The notes below the pieces were generated by a model, which had not been told where the DNA came from, searched no databases, and saw only the letters and a list, made by a program, of their open reading frames with translations. DNA of 36,957 nucleotides from Verrucomicrobiota bacterium. GTDB lineage: Bacteria; Verrucomicrobiota; Verrucomicrobiia; Limisphaerales; Fontisphaeraceae. Shown in pieces: positions 15,461 to 24,170 of this stretch (position 1 is its first letter; each line of letters opens with the position of its first letter). The position numbers and the translations under genes were made by a program. The DNA lies in the NCBI GenBank assembly GCA_037139415.1, contig JBAXGN010000064.1:1-36957 (forward strand), in the 5' to 3' direction.

Positions 15461-16282
15461 ATGAGAATTCCATCTAAACCGATGTTTAACAACGGCCGTC
15501 GCCGTCACTTCCTGACAATTGTCGCGCTAGGCGTCAGCGCAATGGTCTGCCTCCCGCCCGCGATGGGAGCGGACGCGCCGCCCAAACGCGTCCTGTTCAT
15601 TGGCAACAGTTTCACGCAGGGCTTGTTCAAACAATTGCCGCCGCTCCTGAAATCTGCGCAACCGCCTGTGGACCTCAAGGTCGAGCTTGCGGCGGCTGGC
15701 GGCGTGACGCTCGCGGCCCATTTTGATCCGGAAAGTACGGCCAATAAATCGGCCCACACCTTGCAGAAACTCCGCGAAGGCCATTGGGACTTGGTCGTGC
15801 TCCAGGAATACAGCAGCCGTCCCTTGGAGACGGAGAAACGATCTGCGGATAAGCCCAGTGGCTACGAGGAATTCATGAAGTTTGGCAAGCTCTTTGACGC
15901 GGAAATCAAGAAGCAGGGTGCTCGCACCGCCTTCTACATGACTTGGGCGAAGAAACCGGAGCCGGAGAACTTTGCCAAACTCGCGGCTGCCTATCGCAAG
16001 TTGGGTGCGGAACTCCAAGCCTCCGTGGCTCCTGTTGGTGTTGCCCTGCAACAAGCTATTCAGGAAGTGCCGCACCTGGGCTACTACAGTGATGATCAAA
16101 AGCATCTCAAAGATCCGGGCTACTATCTCGCCGCGTGCGTCTTTTATGGGTTTCTGACCGGCCATTCACCGGCGGGCCTCAGTTATCACCCGGCTGGTCT
16201 CGCCGCCGACGATGCTGCAAAACTCCAGGCCATCGCGTGGGAAATGCTCCAACTGGAAAAACTTACACCAAATCAGCCATGA
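15461..16282 (+). CDS. Exported SGNH-fold hydrolase
   Basis: The 273-residue product has a twin-arginine-like leader (GRRRHFLTIVALGVSAMV). Block I of the SGNH fold is RVLFIGNSFTQG with Ser50 as nucleophile. LVVLQEYSSRP resembles the loop of sialate/acetyl-xylan esterase relatives, and DQKHLKDPGYYLAA gives the Asp212-x-x-His215 block V. The role is probably deacylation of a carbohydrate in the periplasm or outside the cell. A GTG at 15437 and an ATG at 15482 are alternative starts; the latter would leave the Tat motif almost at the N-terminus. The stop overlaps the next gene by ATGA, and both genes encode SGNH proteins of different subtypes, which suggests a tandem deacylation pair. Confidence 0.8.
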   Translation: MRIPSKPMFNNGRRRHFLTIVALGVSAMVCLPPAMGADAPPKRVLFIGNSFTQGLFKQLPPLLKSAQPPVDLKVELAAAGGVTLAAHFDPESTANKSAHTLQKLREGHWDLVVLQEYSSRPLETEKRSADKPSGYEEFMKFGKLFDAEIKKQGARTAFYMTWAKKPEPENFAKLAAAYRKLGAELQASVAPVGVALQQAIQEVPHLGYYSDDQKHLKDPGYYLAACVFYGFLTGHSPAGLSYHPAGLAADDAAKLQAIAWEMLQLEKLTPNQP

Positions 16283-18270
16283 AAATCCAAAACTTAATTC
16301 ACCAATTGACTCTGGTCTTGACGCTATCGGCAATTCAACTGCCTGCGGCTGAACCGCGCGAACTGCGCGTGTACATGATTGGCAACAGCCTCACTGACAA
16401 TGTCAATTACGATGGTTTCAAGCAGATCGCCGAAAGCCGCGGTTACAAGCATACGTGGGGACGTTCGATGACGCCTGGCGCGCCAATTTTCTGGCATTGG
16501 GACCATGACCCGGCATTCACGCAGCCGCCGTTTGGCGGCTGGAAGAAAGCCCTTGTGGAATATCAGTGGGACGCCATCACACTCCAGCCGTTCTCCACCT
16601 ATAAGAATGAACTTGAGGCTGCGCAGAAGTTTGTCGAGGTGATCCAGTCTAAAAACCCTCAGGCGCAGGTGTTCATCTATGCCCAGTGGATGACCCGCGA
16701 TAAGGGGGATTTCGATGTGGCTTGGACGCAAAAGGGAGGGGAGGGCACCGGCAAGTTGTCCCCGGGCACGCGCGATTATTACGAGCGCTTTGTCCAGGAT
16801 TTGCGCAGGGCCTGTCCAAACCTGAAACCGTTTCGCCTGATTCCCGCCGGGCATGCCATGTATCTGCTGAATCAGAAAATCAAAGCCGGTCAGGTGCCCG
16901 GCTTTCACGACATTCGCGAGGTGTACAATGATGGCATTCACCTGAACAACGTTGGCGCATATATCGCCGGTTGCTCGTTTTTTGCCACAATCTACGGTGA
17001 AAGCCCGGTCGGTTTGCCAGCGGAACCGTATCAGCCCCAATCCGGTCATCGTGGTGTGAAGCTCACGCCTGAACTGGCCCGTGTTATCCAGGAAACCGTC
17101 TGGGAAATCGTTGCCACGCATTCACAGACCGGGGTGTCCGCCAAAGACCCACTGAAAGTTGCCAGCCCGCTGATCCCGGATGCGGTACAGGGCAAACGCT
17201 ATGAAACGGTGTTGCTCCCTGCCTTTGGTCATGGACCCTATCGCTGGTCGGTTGCCAGTGGTCAAATACCGGCGGGACTGGCGTTGACTGCGGAAGGAGT
17301 CATTGCCGGCACGGCCTCCGCGCTGGGCGAAGCCCAATTGAAATTCGAGGTGATGGATGCCGCTGGAGCCTCCGCGCGGCGCGAACTGACCTTGAAAGTG
17401 GTGGCAGACAGCAAACCGGAAATCACGGAACGCATCTTGCCCCCGGGCAAAGTAGGTAAGTATTATCGGCACCAGGTGCAGGCCAAGGGTGGCAATGGGC
17501 CGTTGACCTGGCGGCCGGCCAAGAAAGAATCGCTGCCGCCGGGTCTGGAACTTGGCATTAATGGCGAACTGTTCGGTACTCCGGTGAAGACTGGAGAGGT
17601 CACCTTCCCGGTCGAGGCAAGTGATGCGGACCTCGGGGCACCCGATACCACCACATCATCACTCACGTTCAAGGCGACCGAGGCCGAAGGGGATGTCTTG
17701 TTCGTCCGGCAGGTCGCGCCAAAGTCAGTAACGGTGGACGGCAAACTGGATGAGCCATTCTGGAAGCTGGATCAGAAAATTGGCAGGCTGGTTGAAGGTC
17801 AGAACACCGGGGTTTCCGGGATGTTTGACGTGGTGACGGATGGTGAAAACCTTTATGTGGCCATTGCTGTCAAGGATTCCAAGCTGATGGAAAATGCGCA
17901 GGAACTTTGGAATGGTGACTCCGTGGAAGTGTATCTCGACACCCTGAACAGCCGTGAAACAGTGTATAATTTCAATCATCGCCGGTTGGTCTGCGGTCCA
18001 TCCGGCAAAAAACCTTATATCGTGGGGGAAAAGTTCGGGATCAAATTTGCCACCCAGAAAACGGCTGACGGTTACACCGTGGAACTTTCTGCCCATAACT
18101 ATGGCTTGGGAGTGCGCTTGCGCGATCAGGCGCTTGGTTTCGATGTGGCCATCAATGACTCTGCTGACGGTAAAACCCGAGTCAGTCGCTTGGTGTGGCG
18201 CGGCACCAAAGACAACGATACTGACCCGAGCAACCTCGGCACGATCATCCTGCCGGGGGCAACCAAATGA
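16279..18270 (+). CDS. Secreted SGNH hydrolase with Ig-like and CBM9-like domains
   Basis: The 663-residue product has a signal peptide (1-25). The N-terminal SGNH-like domain (about 28-290) has LRVYMIGNSLTDN with Ser37 and NDGIHLNN giving Asp218-x-x-His221. Two putative Ig/cadherin-like domains follow (about 295-385 and 388-480), each with the PAGLAL..GVIAGTA or PPGLEL..GELFGTP signature. The C-terminal region (about 485-663) resembles the family 9 carbohydrate-binding/DOMON-like domain of xylanases: VDGKLDEPFWK, NLYVAIAVKDSKL and GDSVEVYLD. The arrangement fits an esterase tethered to its polysaccharide. It overlaps the preceding SGNH gene by ATGA and is about 100 bp from the next gene. Acyl substrate and sugar specificity are unknown. 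Confidence 0.82.
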   Translation: MKIQNLIHQLTLVLTLSAIQLPAAEPRELRVYMIGNSLTDNVNYDGFKQIAESRGYKHTWGRSMTPGAPIFWHWDHDPAFTQPPFGGWKKALVEYQWDAITLQPFSTYKNELEAAQKFVEVIQSKNPQAQVFIYAQWMTRDKGDFDVAWTQKGGEGTGKLSPGTRDYYERFVQDLRRACPNLKPFRLIPAGHAMYLLNQKIKAGQVPGFHDIREVYNDGIHLNNVGAYIAGCSFFATIYGESPVGLPAEPYQPQSGHRGVKLTPELARVIQETVWEIVATHSQTGVSAKDPLKVASPLIPDAVQGKRYETVLLPAFGHGPYRWSVASGQIPAGLALTAEGVIAGTASALGEAQLKFEVMDAAGASARRELTLKVVADSKPEITERILPPGKVGKYYRHQVQAKGGNGPLTWRPAKKESLPPGLELGINGELFGTPVKTGEVTFPVEASDADLGAPDTTTSSLTFKATEAEGDVLFVRQVAPKSVTVDGKLDEPFWKLDQKIGRLVEGQNTGVSGMFDVVTDGENLYVAIAVKDSKLMENAQELWNGDSVEVYLDTLNSRETVYNFNHRRLVCGPSGKKPYIVGEKFGIKFATQKTADGYTVELSAHNYGLGVRLRDQALGFDVAINDSADGKTRVSRLVWRGTKDNDTDPSNLGTIILPGATK

Positions 18271-18355
18271 TAACTGATCAATTGAAGCATCACCTCCTGA
18301 ACCGCGCGTTGCGTCATAAGCGAACTGGAGATTGCCATGGAATCGCGGGTAGTCT

Positions 18356-18359
18356 AGGA
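18356..18359 (+). promoter_or_regulatory. Shine-Dalgarno AGGA deciding the 18368 start
   Basis: AGGA lies 8 nt before the ATG at 18368 but overlaps the in-frame ATG at 18359, so the downstream start is the better one. Confidence 0.45.
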
Positions 18360-18367
18360 TGTTCGCC

Positions 18368-19744
18368 ATGCGCACATCTCGAATAGTTTTCTGCTGGCTG
18401 ATGCTGGCCGTGCCGGTATGGGCATTGGACCCTCAAAATTCCGGTTACGAGTTTCAGTACAGCCTCTATCCACCCCAGGGATTTAGCGTGAAGAAATCGA
18501 AGATGATTCCGCGGGCCGATCCGAAACAGCCGAAGACGGTGGCGTTGGTCGGTACGGACGGAAAGTTTACTGACGTGGCGCAGTGGTATTACGCCATCGG
18601 CAGCAACCCGAAGGCATTCGAGAAATGGTGGCTCGGTTACTGGACTGACACGAACACTTGGAAGATGTCGAAGTCGCCGGTGTTCGAGGGGACGGTTGCC
18701 GGCAATCAGGGTCATCGGATCATCGCGTGGCTCGGCACGTTCCGGAAATTGCTGGAGAAGGACGCGGGAATTGACGCCGGGGTAAAACAGGCGTTCCTGA
18801 ACGAAGATTGGCAGCGGGCGGCGGAGAAGGTTATCGGTTCCACGATTAATGACCAGGGCATGCTGGAGCATGGCGGCAACAAGGCCGACCTGGCGTGCTG
18901 TTTTCATTTTATCCGGACAAAATTCGGCGCGATGGGATTGAAGTTCGACCACGTGTACACGTTGGAGCGCGCGCAGAATTTGATTGCGACGCTGTTGACG
19001 GAGCGGTGGATTATTTGCGAGGAAGACAAGTACCTTGCTCCGCCGAATCCGGAATATCTGGAGGCGATGGGCAAACAACACGGCGGCCAGACTGGCGACA
19101 TCCGCATCGTGAAAGACGGCCAGGTGCTTTGGTCGGGCGGCATGTTCATCGGTTGGAAAGACAAGCCGTCGTTGCACGGCACGTGGGACGGACTCGCCAT
19201 CATCAACTCGCTGTTCAAGTATTTCCCGGAGCCGGATCCCGCGAGTCCAAAATCCATTTTTTACAAATGGAACAAATTGTCGGAAGAAAAAAAGGAGATC
19301 GGCAGGAAGATGATAATACTCTGTTCGCGTCGGCTCTGGTTGGATTGGCAGGAGAACAAAGGCAAGACGTGGTGTTGGTTTCACGACGGCAAACCGACTG
19401 AGGACGAGAGCAAGCCGAGCGAGGCCCAGTTCCTGCCAGCATACGACGGCTACGGCGATAATCAGCTCGGCTGGGCGAAACAATGCTGGGAGGAAATGTT
19501 CGGCAATCCGTCGCGCAACACCAACGACGGGGTCCAGTCGTTGCTTGCCATCGCGCACGGCAAAATTCATCGCGAGTTGAGGACGCCGCTCGGCCAGCAG
19601 GTGCCGGGACGATACGACTACGATCCGGAGATTCAGAAAACACTTTTGGAGGAGGATTTGAAGAAGCTCAAAACGTCGCCGCCCAAATTCGCCGATGAAG
19701 AACCCAAACTTAATCCGGCCAAATCAAAAAACGTTTCGGAGTAG
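18368..19744 (+). CDS. Exported protein of unknown function
   Basis: The 458-residue product has a signal peptide (about 1-20, VFCWLMLAVPVWALDP) and no family I recognise. It is rich in Trp, Lys and Gly, with motifs such as QWYYAIGS, EKWWLGYWTD, GKTWCWFHDGK and LPAYDGYGDNQLGW. Predicted helical stretches dominate the middle (LERAQNLIATLLTERW) and the tail is a charged Lys/Glu-rich segment. Regular helical segments with aromatic residues would suit an alpha/alpha-toroid, but that is a guess. It is followed 7 bp later by an SGNH hydrolase whose Shine-Dalgarno overlaps this stop, so the two are almost certainly co-expressed. The pair sits between the esterase and GH9 genes, pointing to a polysaccharide-related job. 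Confidence 0.7.
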   Translation: MRTSRIVFCWLMLAVPVWALDPQNSGYEFQYSLYPPQGFSVKKSKMIPRADPKQPKTVALVGTDGKFTDVAQWYYAIGSNPKAFEKWWLGYWTDTNTWKMSKSPVFEGTVAGNQGHRIIAWLGTFRKLLEKDAGIDAGVKQAFLNEDWQRAAEKVIGSTINDQGMLEHGGNKADLACCFHFIRTKFGAMGLKFDHVYTLERAQNLIATLLTERWIICEEDKYLAPPNPEYLEAMGKQHGGQTGDIRIVKDGQVLWSGGMFIGWKDKPSLHGTWDGLAIINSLFKYFPEPDPASPKSIFYKWNKLSEEKKEIGRKMIILCSRRLWLDWQENKGKTWCWFHDGKPTEDESKPSEAQFLPAYDGYGDNQLGWAKQCWEEMFGNPSRNTNDGVQSLLAIAHGKIHRELRTPLGQQVPGRYDYDPEIQKTLLEEDLKKLKTSPPKFADEEPKLNPAKSKNVSE

Positions 19745-19751
19745 GACGAAA

Positions 19752-20996
19752 ATGAAACGCATCATCCTTTTATTAACGATCGCCACATTCGCGCATGCCG
19801 CGCCAACGCGCGTGGCCTGTCTTGGCGACAGCATCACGCATGGCGTCGGAGCCGACGCCGGCTGGTCGTGGCCGGAACAGCTCGACCGGATGCTCGACTC
19901 CAATTGGGACGTTCGCAATTACGGTCATAGCGGTGCATCGGTCGCGAAGGAGGAGAAACACACGATCTGGAGCCAGAAAGAATACAAGGACGCGTTGGCG
20001 TTTCATCCAGACATCGTTGTCATTTTGCTCGGCACCAACGATCGCAAGCCGCAGAATTGGGAACATAAAACCGAGTTTCCAAAACTGTACAAAGAACTTG
20101 TTGTTTCATTTCAATCGCTTTCCAGCAAGCCGCGCGTGTTTTGCGGCACGCCGCCGTACGTCGCGAAGAAAGGCGCGTTCGGCATCACTGAAGCTGGCGT
20201 GAAGGAACAAATTCCGATGATTACGGAAGTCGCCACGAATCTCGGCGCGGTTGTCGTTGACGTTCACGCCGCGACGGAAGCCAAGGACGAGTTGTTCAAG
20301 GACAATGTTCATCCGAACACTGCCGGTGCGGCAATTATAGCGAAGGCAGTTTACCAGGCGCTCGCCGGCAAGGAATGGGAGGGCGAAATCCCCAGCGCGA
20401 CGACAGTGAAGAAAGACAAACCGCTCGTCCGCGTCGTCGAGAATCCGGGTGAATTGAGTTACCGCGAGTTGTTCGCGTTGATCGCCTCCGAATGCGAGTT
20501 GTCGTCGGACAAGATGGCGCCAATCCGGGAGAAGTTTGACGAGACCGGGCAGGAAGTGGAGACGAAGATTCATAACTTCGAGAGCAAGATCGCGGAGTAC
20601 GACCAGTTGCGGATGAAGTACAAACACACCAAGGAAGATTCGGAGAAATCGTTGTACGGCGAATATCGCGCCAAGATCGCCGCGACCAAGCAGGAGTTGG
20701 CGAAGTACAAGTTCAACATGAACTTGGCGTTGATCGCGATGATTCCGTCCGAGGCCAAGCCCGCGTTTGGCACCGGCTGGGTTCACAAATACGTGTCCGA
20801 CCGGCTCGCTCCGATTGCGACGGCTGTGACGCCCGCGCAGCGCCGACAAATCCGGGAGATTTGCCGGAAGGTCGGCCCGGCCTACGGTGCCATCAACAAT
20901 ACCCCCGAGCGCAGCATCGCGGACGTCGAGACGTACAAGACCGTTTACCAGCAGGTGCTGGACGCCGAACAGAAGAAACGGGTTGAGCCACAATAA
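19752..20996 (+). CDS. Secreted GDSL/SGNH hydrolase with coiled-coil tail
   Basis: The 414-residue product starts with MKRIILLLTIATFAHAAP (signal peptide). The N-terminal 205 residues are a GDSL hydrolase: VACLGDSITHG with Ser27, IVVILLGTNDRKP (block III Gly-Thr-Asn-Asp) and DNVHPNTAG with Asp184 and His187. The C-terminal half is not part of the fold. It is helical and highly charged, and about residues 250-330 (EKFDETGQEVETKIHNFESK) look like coiled coil; the last 80 residues are a further helical segment. An AGGA at 19743-19746, overlapping the upstream stop and 5 nt from the ATG, fixes this start; an earlier in-frame ATG at 19695 lies inside the upstream gene. The extension may mediate oligomerisation or binding to the preceding unknown protein; this is inference. 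Confidence 0.82.
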   Translation: MKRIILLLTIATFAHAAPTRVACLGDSITHGVGADAGWSWPEQLDRMLDSNWDVRNYGHSGASVAKEEKHTIWSQKEYKDALAFHPDIVVILLGTNDRKPQNWEHKTEFPKLYKELVVSFQSLSSKPRVFCGTPPYVAKKGAFGITEAGVKEQIPMITEVATNLGAVVVDVHAATEAKDELFKDNVHPNTAGAAIIAKAVYQALAGKEWEGEIPSATTVKKDKPLVRVVENPGELSYRELFALIASECELSSDKMAPIREKFDETGQEVETKIHNFESKIAEYDQLRMKYKHTKEDSEKSLYGEYRAKIAATKQELAKYKFNMNLALIAMIPSEAKPAFGTGWVHKYVSDRLAPIATAVTPAQRRQIREICRKVGPAYGAINNTPERSIADVETYKTVYQQVLDAEQKKRVEPQ

Positions 20997-21052
20997 CGTT
21001 TCGCTTGGACGTGTTCAAGAAACAGCATGAAGCCGATGTGGCCGAACTCGCG

Positions 21053-21057
21053 AAGGA
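21053..21057 (+). promoter_or_regulatory. Shine-Dalgarno AAGGA deciding the GH9 start
   Basis: AAGGA stands 5 nt before the ATG at 21063, whose product begins a normal signal peptide. The in-frame ATG at 21027 lacks a comparable site. Confidence 0.55.
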
Positions 21058-21062
21058 AAATA

Positions 21063-24000
21063 ATGAAAACATGCCTCACCCTGTTCCGCTGCATGGGAAT
21101 GCTCGGACTCATAGTGCTCATCGCACGACCGTCCATCAGTAGCGCTTCCTCTGTCATTTTCGATGGCAAACGGGCGCCTGATTATGCGTTCTTGGATTTC
21201 CAAAAAGCTTTTGTGGTCGAACCCGACGGCTTGCGGCTCAAGGCGAAAAAAAGCGCTGGTGGTGCGGGCTTCAATGGGAATCTCGATTTGTCGCCCTACC
21301 TGGATTGGACTCCCACCTTGACCGTGAGCGTCGGGGCAGGAAATAAAGCGGATAAAATTCGTCTCATTTTTGGTTCGGAAGGAGCCGGGCATGAGTACGT
21401 GTTCGACCTGTTTGGTCTGAAGCCTGGTGAATTGGCCACGCTCTTCGCTGAGTCTGGGGCTTCGTTGCGCGAGCCGGTCAAAATGCCGAAGGAGGAAAAG
21501 GGCAGGAGTTTCGACGCTACCAAAATTAATTTGTTCCAAATCCAGGGAGACTGGAGCGCTAAACCGGTGGATCTGCTGATCGGCAAGATCGCCCTGACGG
21601 AACCGACCGATGCCATCAAAGCCCTGCGCGCAGCTTTGGCTTCAAAGAAAGCGGCGACGGCCGAAAAAGTCCGTAAAGAAGCTGAGGCCCGGGAGAAAGC
21701 CCGGAAAGAACTCCTGGCCAAGGGTGGTTCACACCCGGTGGATGGGCCAGAGGTTAAACACGTTTGTGCCGTGGGGCCGGACGTGATCGCCTTCACGCTG
21801 CAGGCCGGGCAACATGTCAGTAACCAACTTGTCCCCTACGTGGCCGAACCCGGCGACGAGGTGGTGGAGGAAGAGAAGGGCAAGCCGCAGTACGAAGTGA
21901 AGGATGGCAAGGTGGTAGAACTTCTCCAGAATTCGCTCTACCGGGTGGTCCGCAGCCAGCGTACCAAAGTGGGGAGCTTTTCTTTTGATGGCAAGTCTCT
22001 CTTCATTGCCGGGAAGTCCAAGGGGCAATTGCTCGACGAGACTATGGTGGATGTGCCCGAGGCGTACGCCATCCAGTCGTCCGATGACACTGCTTATGCG
22101 AACGCGTTGCCGCCAACGAAGGTCTTTCGCAAGGGCAAGCCGAATGGCAACAGCAAGCCGTTGCCCTTTCTCTACACCGTCTCGCTAAAATTGCCTGCGC
22201 CACTCAAGGAAGGGGCGACCTACACGATTCTTTTCTTGGGCGTGAACACGTCCAAAGAGAGCGCCGCCTACGTTCACAAGCCCCGTGAGTCGCGGAGCCT
22301 GGCTCTGCACGCCATCCAGACCGGCTATCGTCCGGACGATCCCTTCAAACGCGCCTATCTCTCCTTCTGGATGGGTGTGGATCAGGACGGCAAGAACGGA
22401 AGTTGCACGCCTGATGTTGACGCCTTCGAATTGGTGGACGCCACCGGCAAAACCGTGTTCACTGGCATGGCTGAACTTGCGAAGAAGGAGGGCGAGGAGG
22501 AGCAGATCAGCATCCACGAGAAGTTGGATTATACGAAAGCGGCGGTGCGCCGCTTGGATTTTAGCGCCTTCAAGACGTCGGGCGAATACCGCGTGTTTGT
22601 GCCCGGAATCGGGTTGAGCGGATCGTTCCGCATTACCGCCGACGTATGGGAGAAGCCGTTCAAAGCCGCCATGCAGGGGATTCTGGCGCAGCGACAGGGT
22701 GTTGACCTGGGGCCGCCCTTCCTTGCCTATACGCGCAAACGTCCGTTTCATCCCGACGACGGCGTGGAGTTCTATCAGATGACCATCCCCGTACAGGGAG
22801 GGCAGGAAGCCGGGGAGGGTGGTCAGGCCGGACGCGGCGGCAACCTCCTCGAATTGTCCAAGGCGGGCAAATTGCAGCGTGTCACTGGCGTTTGGGGCGG
22901 TTACCAGGATGCCGGTGATTGGGACACGCTGGGCGGTCATCTCAGCGCAACCTACGATCTGCTCGGCTTGTATGATCTCAACCCTGCAGCGTTTGCCCGC
23001 ATAAAACTTTCGCTTCCGCCGGCGGAGATGGGAAACAACCTCCCTGACATCCTTGACGAGGCGCTCTGGCAGATGCCGTGTTGGAAGAGCCTGCAGCTTC
23101 CCGACGGCGGGGTGCGCGGCGGCTACGGTTATGGCTGGGGATGCCCCCCGGCCGCCACCAGTTCGATGATCAAGAGCGCCGGCGTGTATGCGGTGGACCA
23201 TGTCACCACCTTGCACTACGCCGCCGCTGCCGCGCGAGCTGCCCGCGTGCTGGATGCGTTCGACCAGCAGCAGGCCGCTGAGTATCTGGAGTCTGCCAAA
23301 CGCGCTTGGGCTTGGTCGGAAGCGCACTCCAATGAGGACGACGTAATCTACCAGAAAGTGCTCTCCTTCGCTAAGAGCCTGCCGAAGGATTTGCGCAATT
23401 TTCGCGCGATGGCCGCCGTGGAGCTGTTGGCCGCCACGCGTGATCCCGCCTTTGATGCCGCCTTCAAACAGACGTCGGAGCTGTCCAAAAAGGGAGAACT
23501 CCGCTATCTGGACCAGCTCGGCACGGACTTCGCCTATGCGCGTCTGCCGGAAGGTATGGGTGACCCGGAACTGAAGCGGCAAGCCGTCCAATTGATCACG
23601 GCCTACGCCGACCACGCCATCGCGTTCAGCCGGAAAAATGCGTATGACATCATCACCGGTCATCGCACTGATATGCCGATGATTTTTGTCAGCCGCTTCT
23701 TTAGTACGCCGGGCGCGGGCGGTTTGGCTCTGATCTACGCCTACGAATTGACGAAGAAACCGGCCTATCTCGCCGCTGCGGTGCAAGGGGCGAACTACAG
23801 CCTCGGCGCCAATCCGGACAATCTCTCTTACTGCACCGGCGTTGGCGAAAACTGTCAGCATTTCAGTTTCATCGTCGATGCGACCGTTTCCGGTCAACAG
23901 CCGGACATCATGGTCGGCCACATTCCTTACGGGCAGGGCAACGAGGGAAACGCCATGAGTCGCAGCGCGAACTCCTGGGTTCAGCAATGGCTGCTGAACT

Positions 24001-24170
24001 TCGGGCCAACCAGGAAGATGTTCCCCAACTGGTTTGACTGGCCGGTGAACGAGCAATACATCGACTTCGCCATTTACCCGCTCCACAACGAGAATTGCTT
24101 CAACCAAACCACCGTGCCCGCTGCCTGTTACTGGTTCTATTTGCACACCCGACCTGTGGTGGGAAAATGA
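21063..24170 (+). CDS. Secreted GH9 glucanase with N-terminal jelly-roll and CelD-like Ig domains
   Basis: The 1035-residue product has a signal peptide (about 1-28). Residues 30-185 form a beta-rich, probably carbohydrate-binding domain, followed by a highly charged helical linker (about 190-225, KKAATAEKVRKEAEAREKAR). A beta-rich region and a CelD N-terminal Ig-like domain follow (about 410-530: GYRPDDPFKRAYL to GIGLSGSFRI). The GH9 alpha/alpha-barrel then runs to the end. GGYQDAGDWD supplies Asp616 and Asp619 as base/nucleophile pair, GANPDNLSYCTGVG is the conserved GH9 loop, and Glu1010 in LHNENCFN is the likely acid. Activity is probably endo- or exo-acting on a beta-glucan or related beta-linked chain. 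The stop overlaps the next gene by ATGA. The Lys/Glu linker is unusual for the family. Confidence 0.88.
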   Translation: MKTCLTLFRCMGMLGLIVLIARPSISSASSVIFDGKRAPDYAFLDFQKAFVVEPDGLRLKAKKSAGGAGFNGNLDLSPYLDWTPTLTVSVGAGNKADKIRLIFGSEGAGHEYVFDLFGLKPGELATLFAESGASLREPVKMPKEEKGRSFDATKINLFQIQGDWSAKPVDLLIGKIALTEPTDAIKALRAALASKKAATAEKVRKEAEAREKARKELLAKGGSHPVDGPEVKHVCAVGPDVIAFTLQAGQHVSNQLVPYVAEPGDEVVEEEKGKPQYEVKDGKVVELLQNSLYRVVRSQRTKVGSFSFDGKSLFIAGKSKGQLLDETMVDVPEAYAIQSSDDTAYANALPPTKVFRKGKPNGNSKPLPFLYTVSLKLPAPLKEGATYTILFLGVNTSKESAAYVHKPRESRSLALHAIQTGYRPDDPFKRAYLSFWMGVDQDGKNGSCTPDVDAFELVDATGKTVFTGMAELAKKEGEEEQISIHEKLDYTKAAVRRLDFSAFKTSGEYRVFVPGIGLSGSFRITADVWEKPFKAAMQGILAQRQGVDLGPPFLAYTRKRPFHPDDGVEFYQMTIPVQGGQEAGEGGQAGRGGNLLELSKAGKLQRVTGVWGGYQDAGDWDTLGGHLSATYDLLGLYDLNPAAFARIKLSLPPAEMGNNLPDILDEALWQMPCWKSLQLPDGGVRGGYGYGWGCPPAATSSMIKSAGVYAVDHVTTLHYAAAAARAARVLDAFDQQQAAEYLESAKRAWAWSEAHSNEDDVIYQKVLSFAKSLPKDLRNFRAMAAVELLAATRDPAFDAAFKQTSELSKKGELRYLDQLGTDFAYARLPEGMGDPELKRQAVQLITAYADHAIAFSRKNAYDIITGHRTDMPMIFVSRFFSTPGAGGLALIYAYELTKKPAYLAAAVQGANYSLGANPDNLSYCTGVGENCQHFSFIVDATVSGQQPDIMVGHIPYGQGNEGNAMSRSANSWVQQWLLNFGPTRKMFPNWFDWPVNEQYIDFAIYPLHNENCFNQTTVPAACYWFYLHTRPVVGK

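Noticed and set aside
18314-19570. 418-codon minus-strand open frame opposite the unknown exported protein
   Set aside because: Arg/Leu-rich composition typical of a shadow frame. The plus frame has a signal peptide, a ribosome-binding site and a coupled downstream gene, so the plus frame is preferred.
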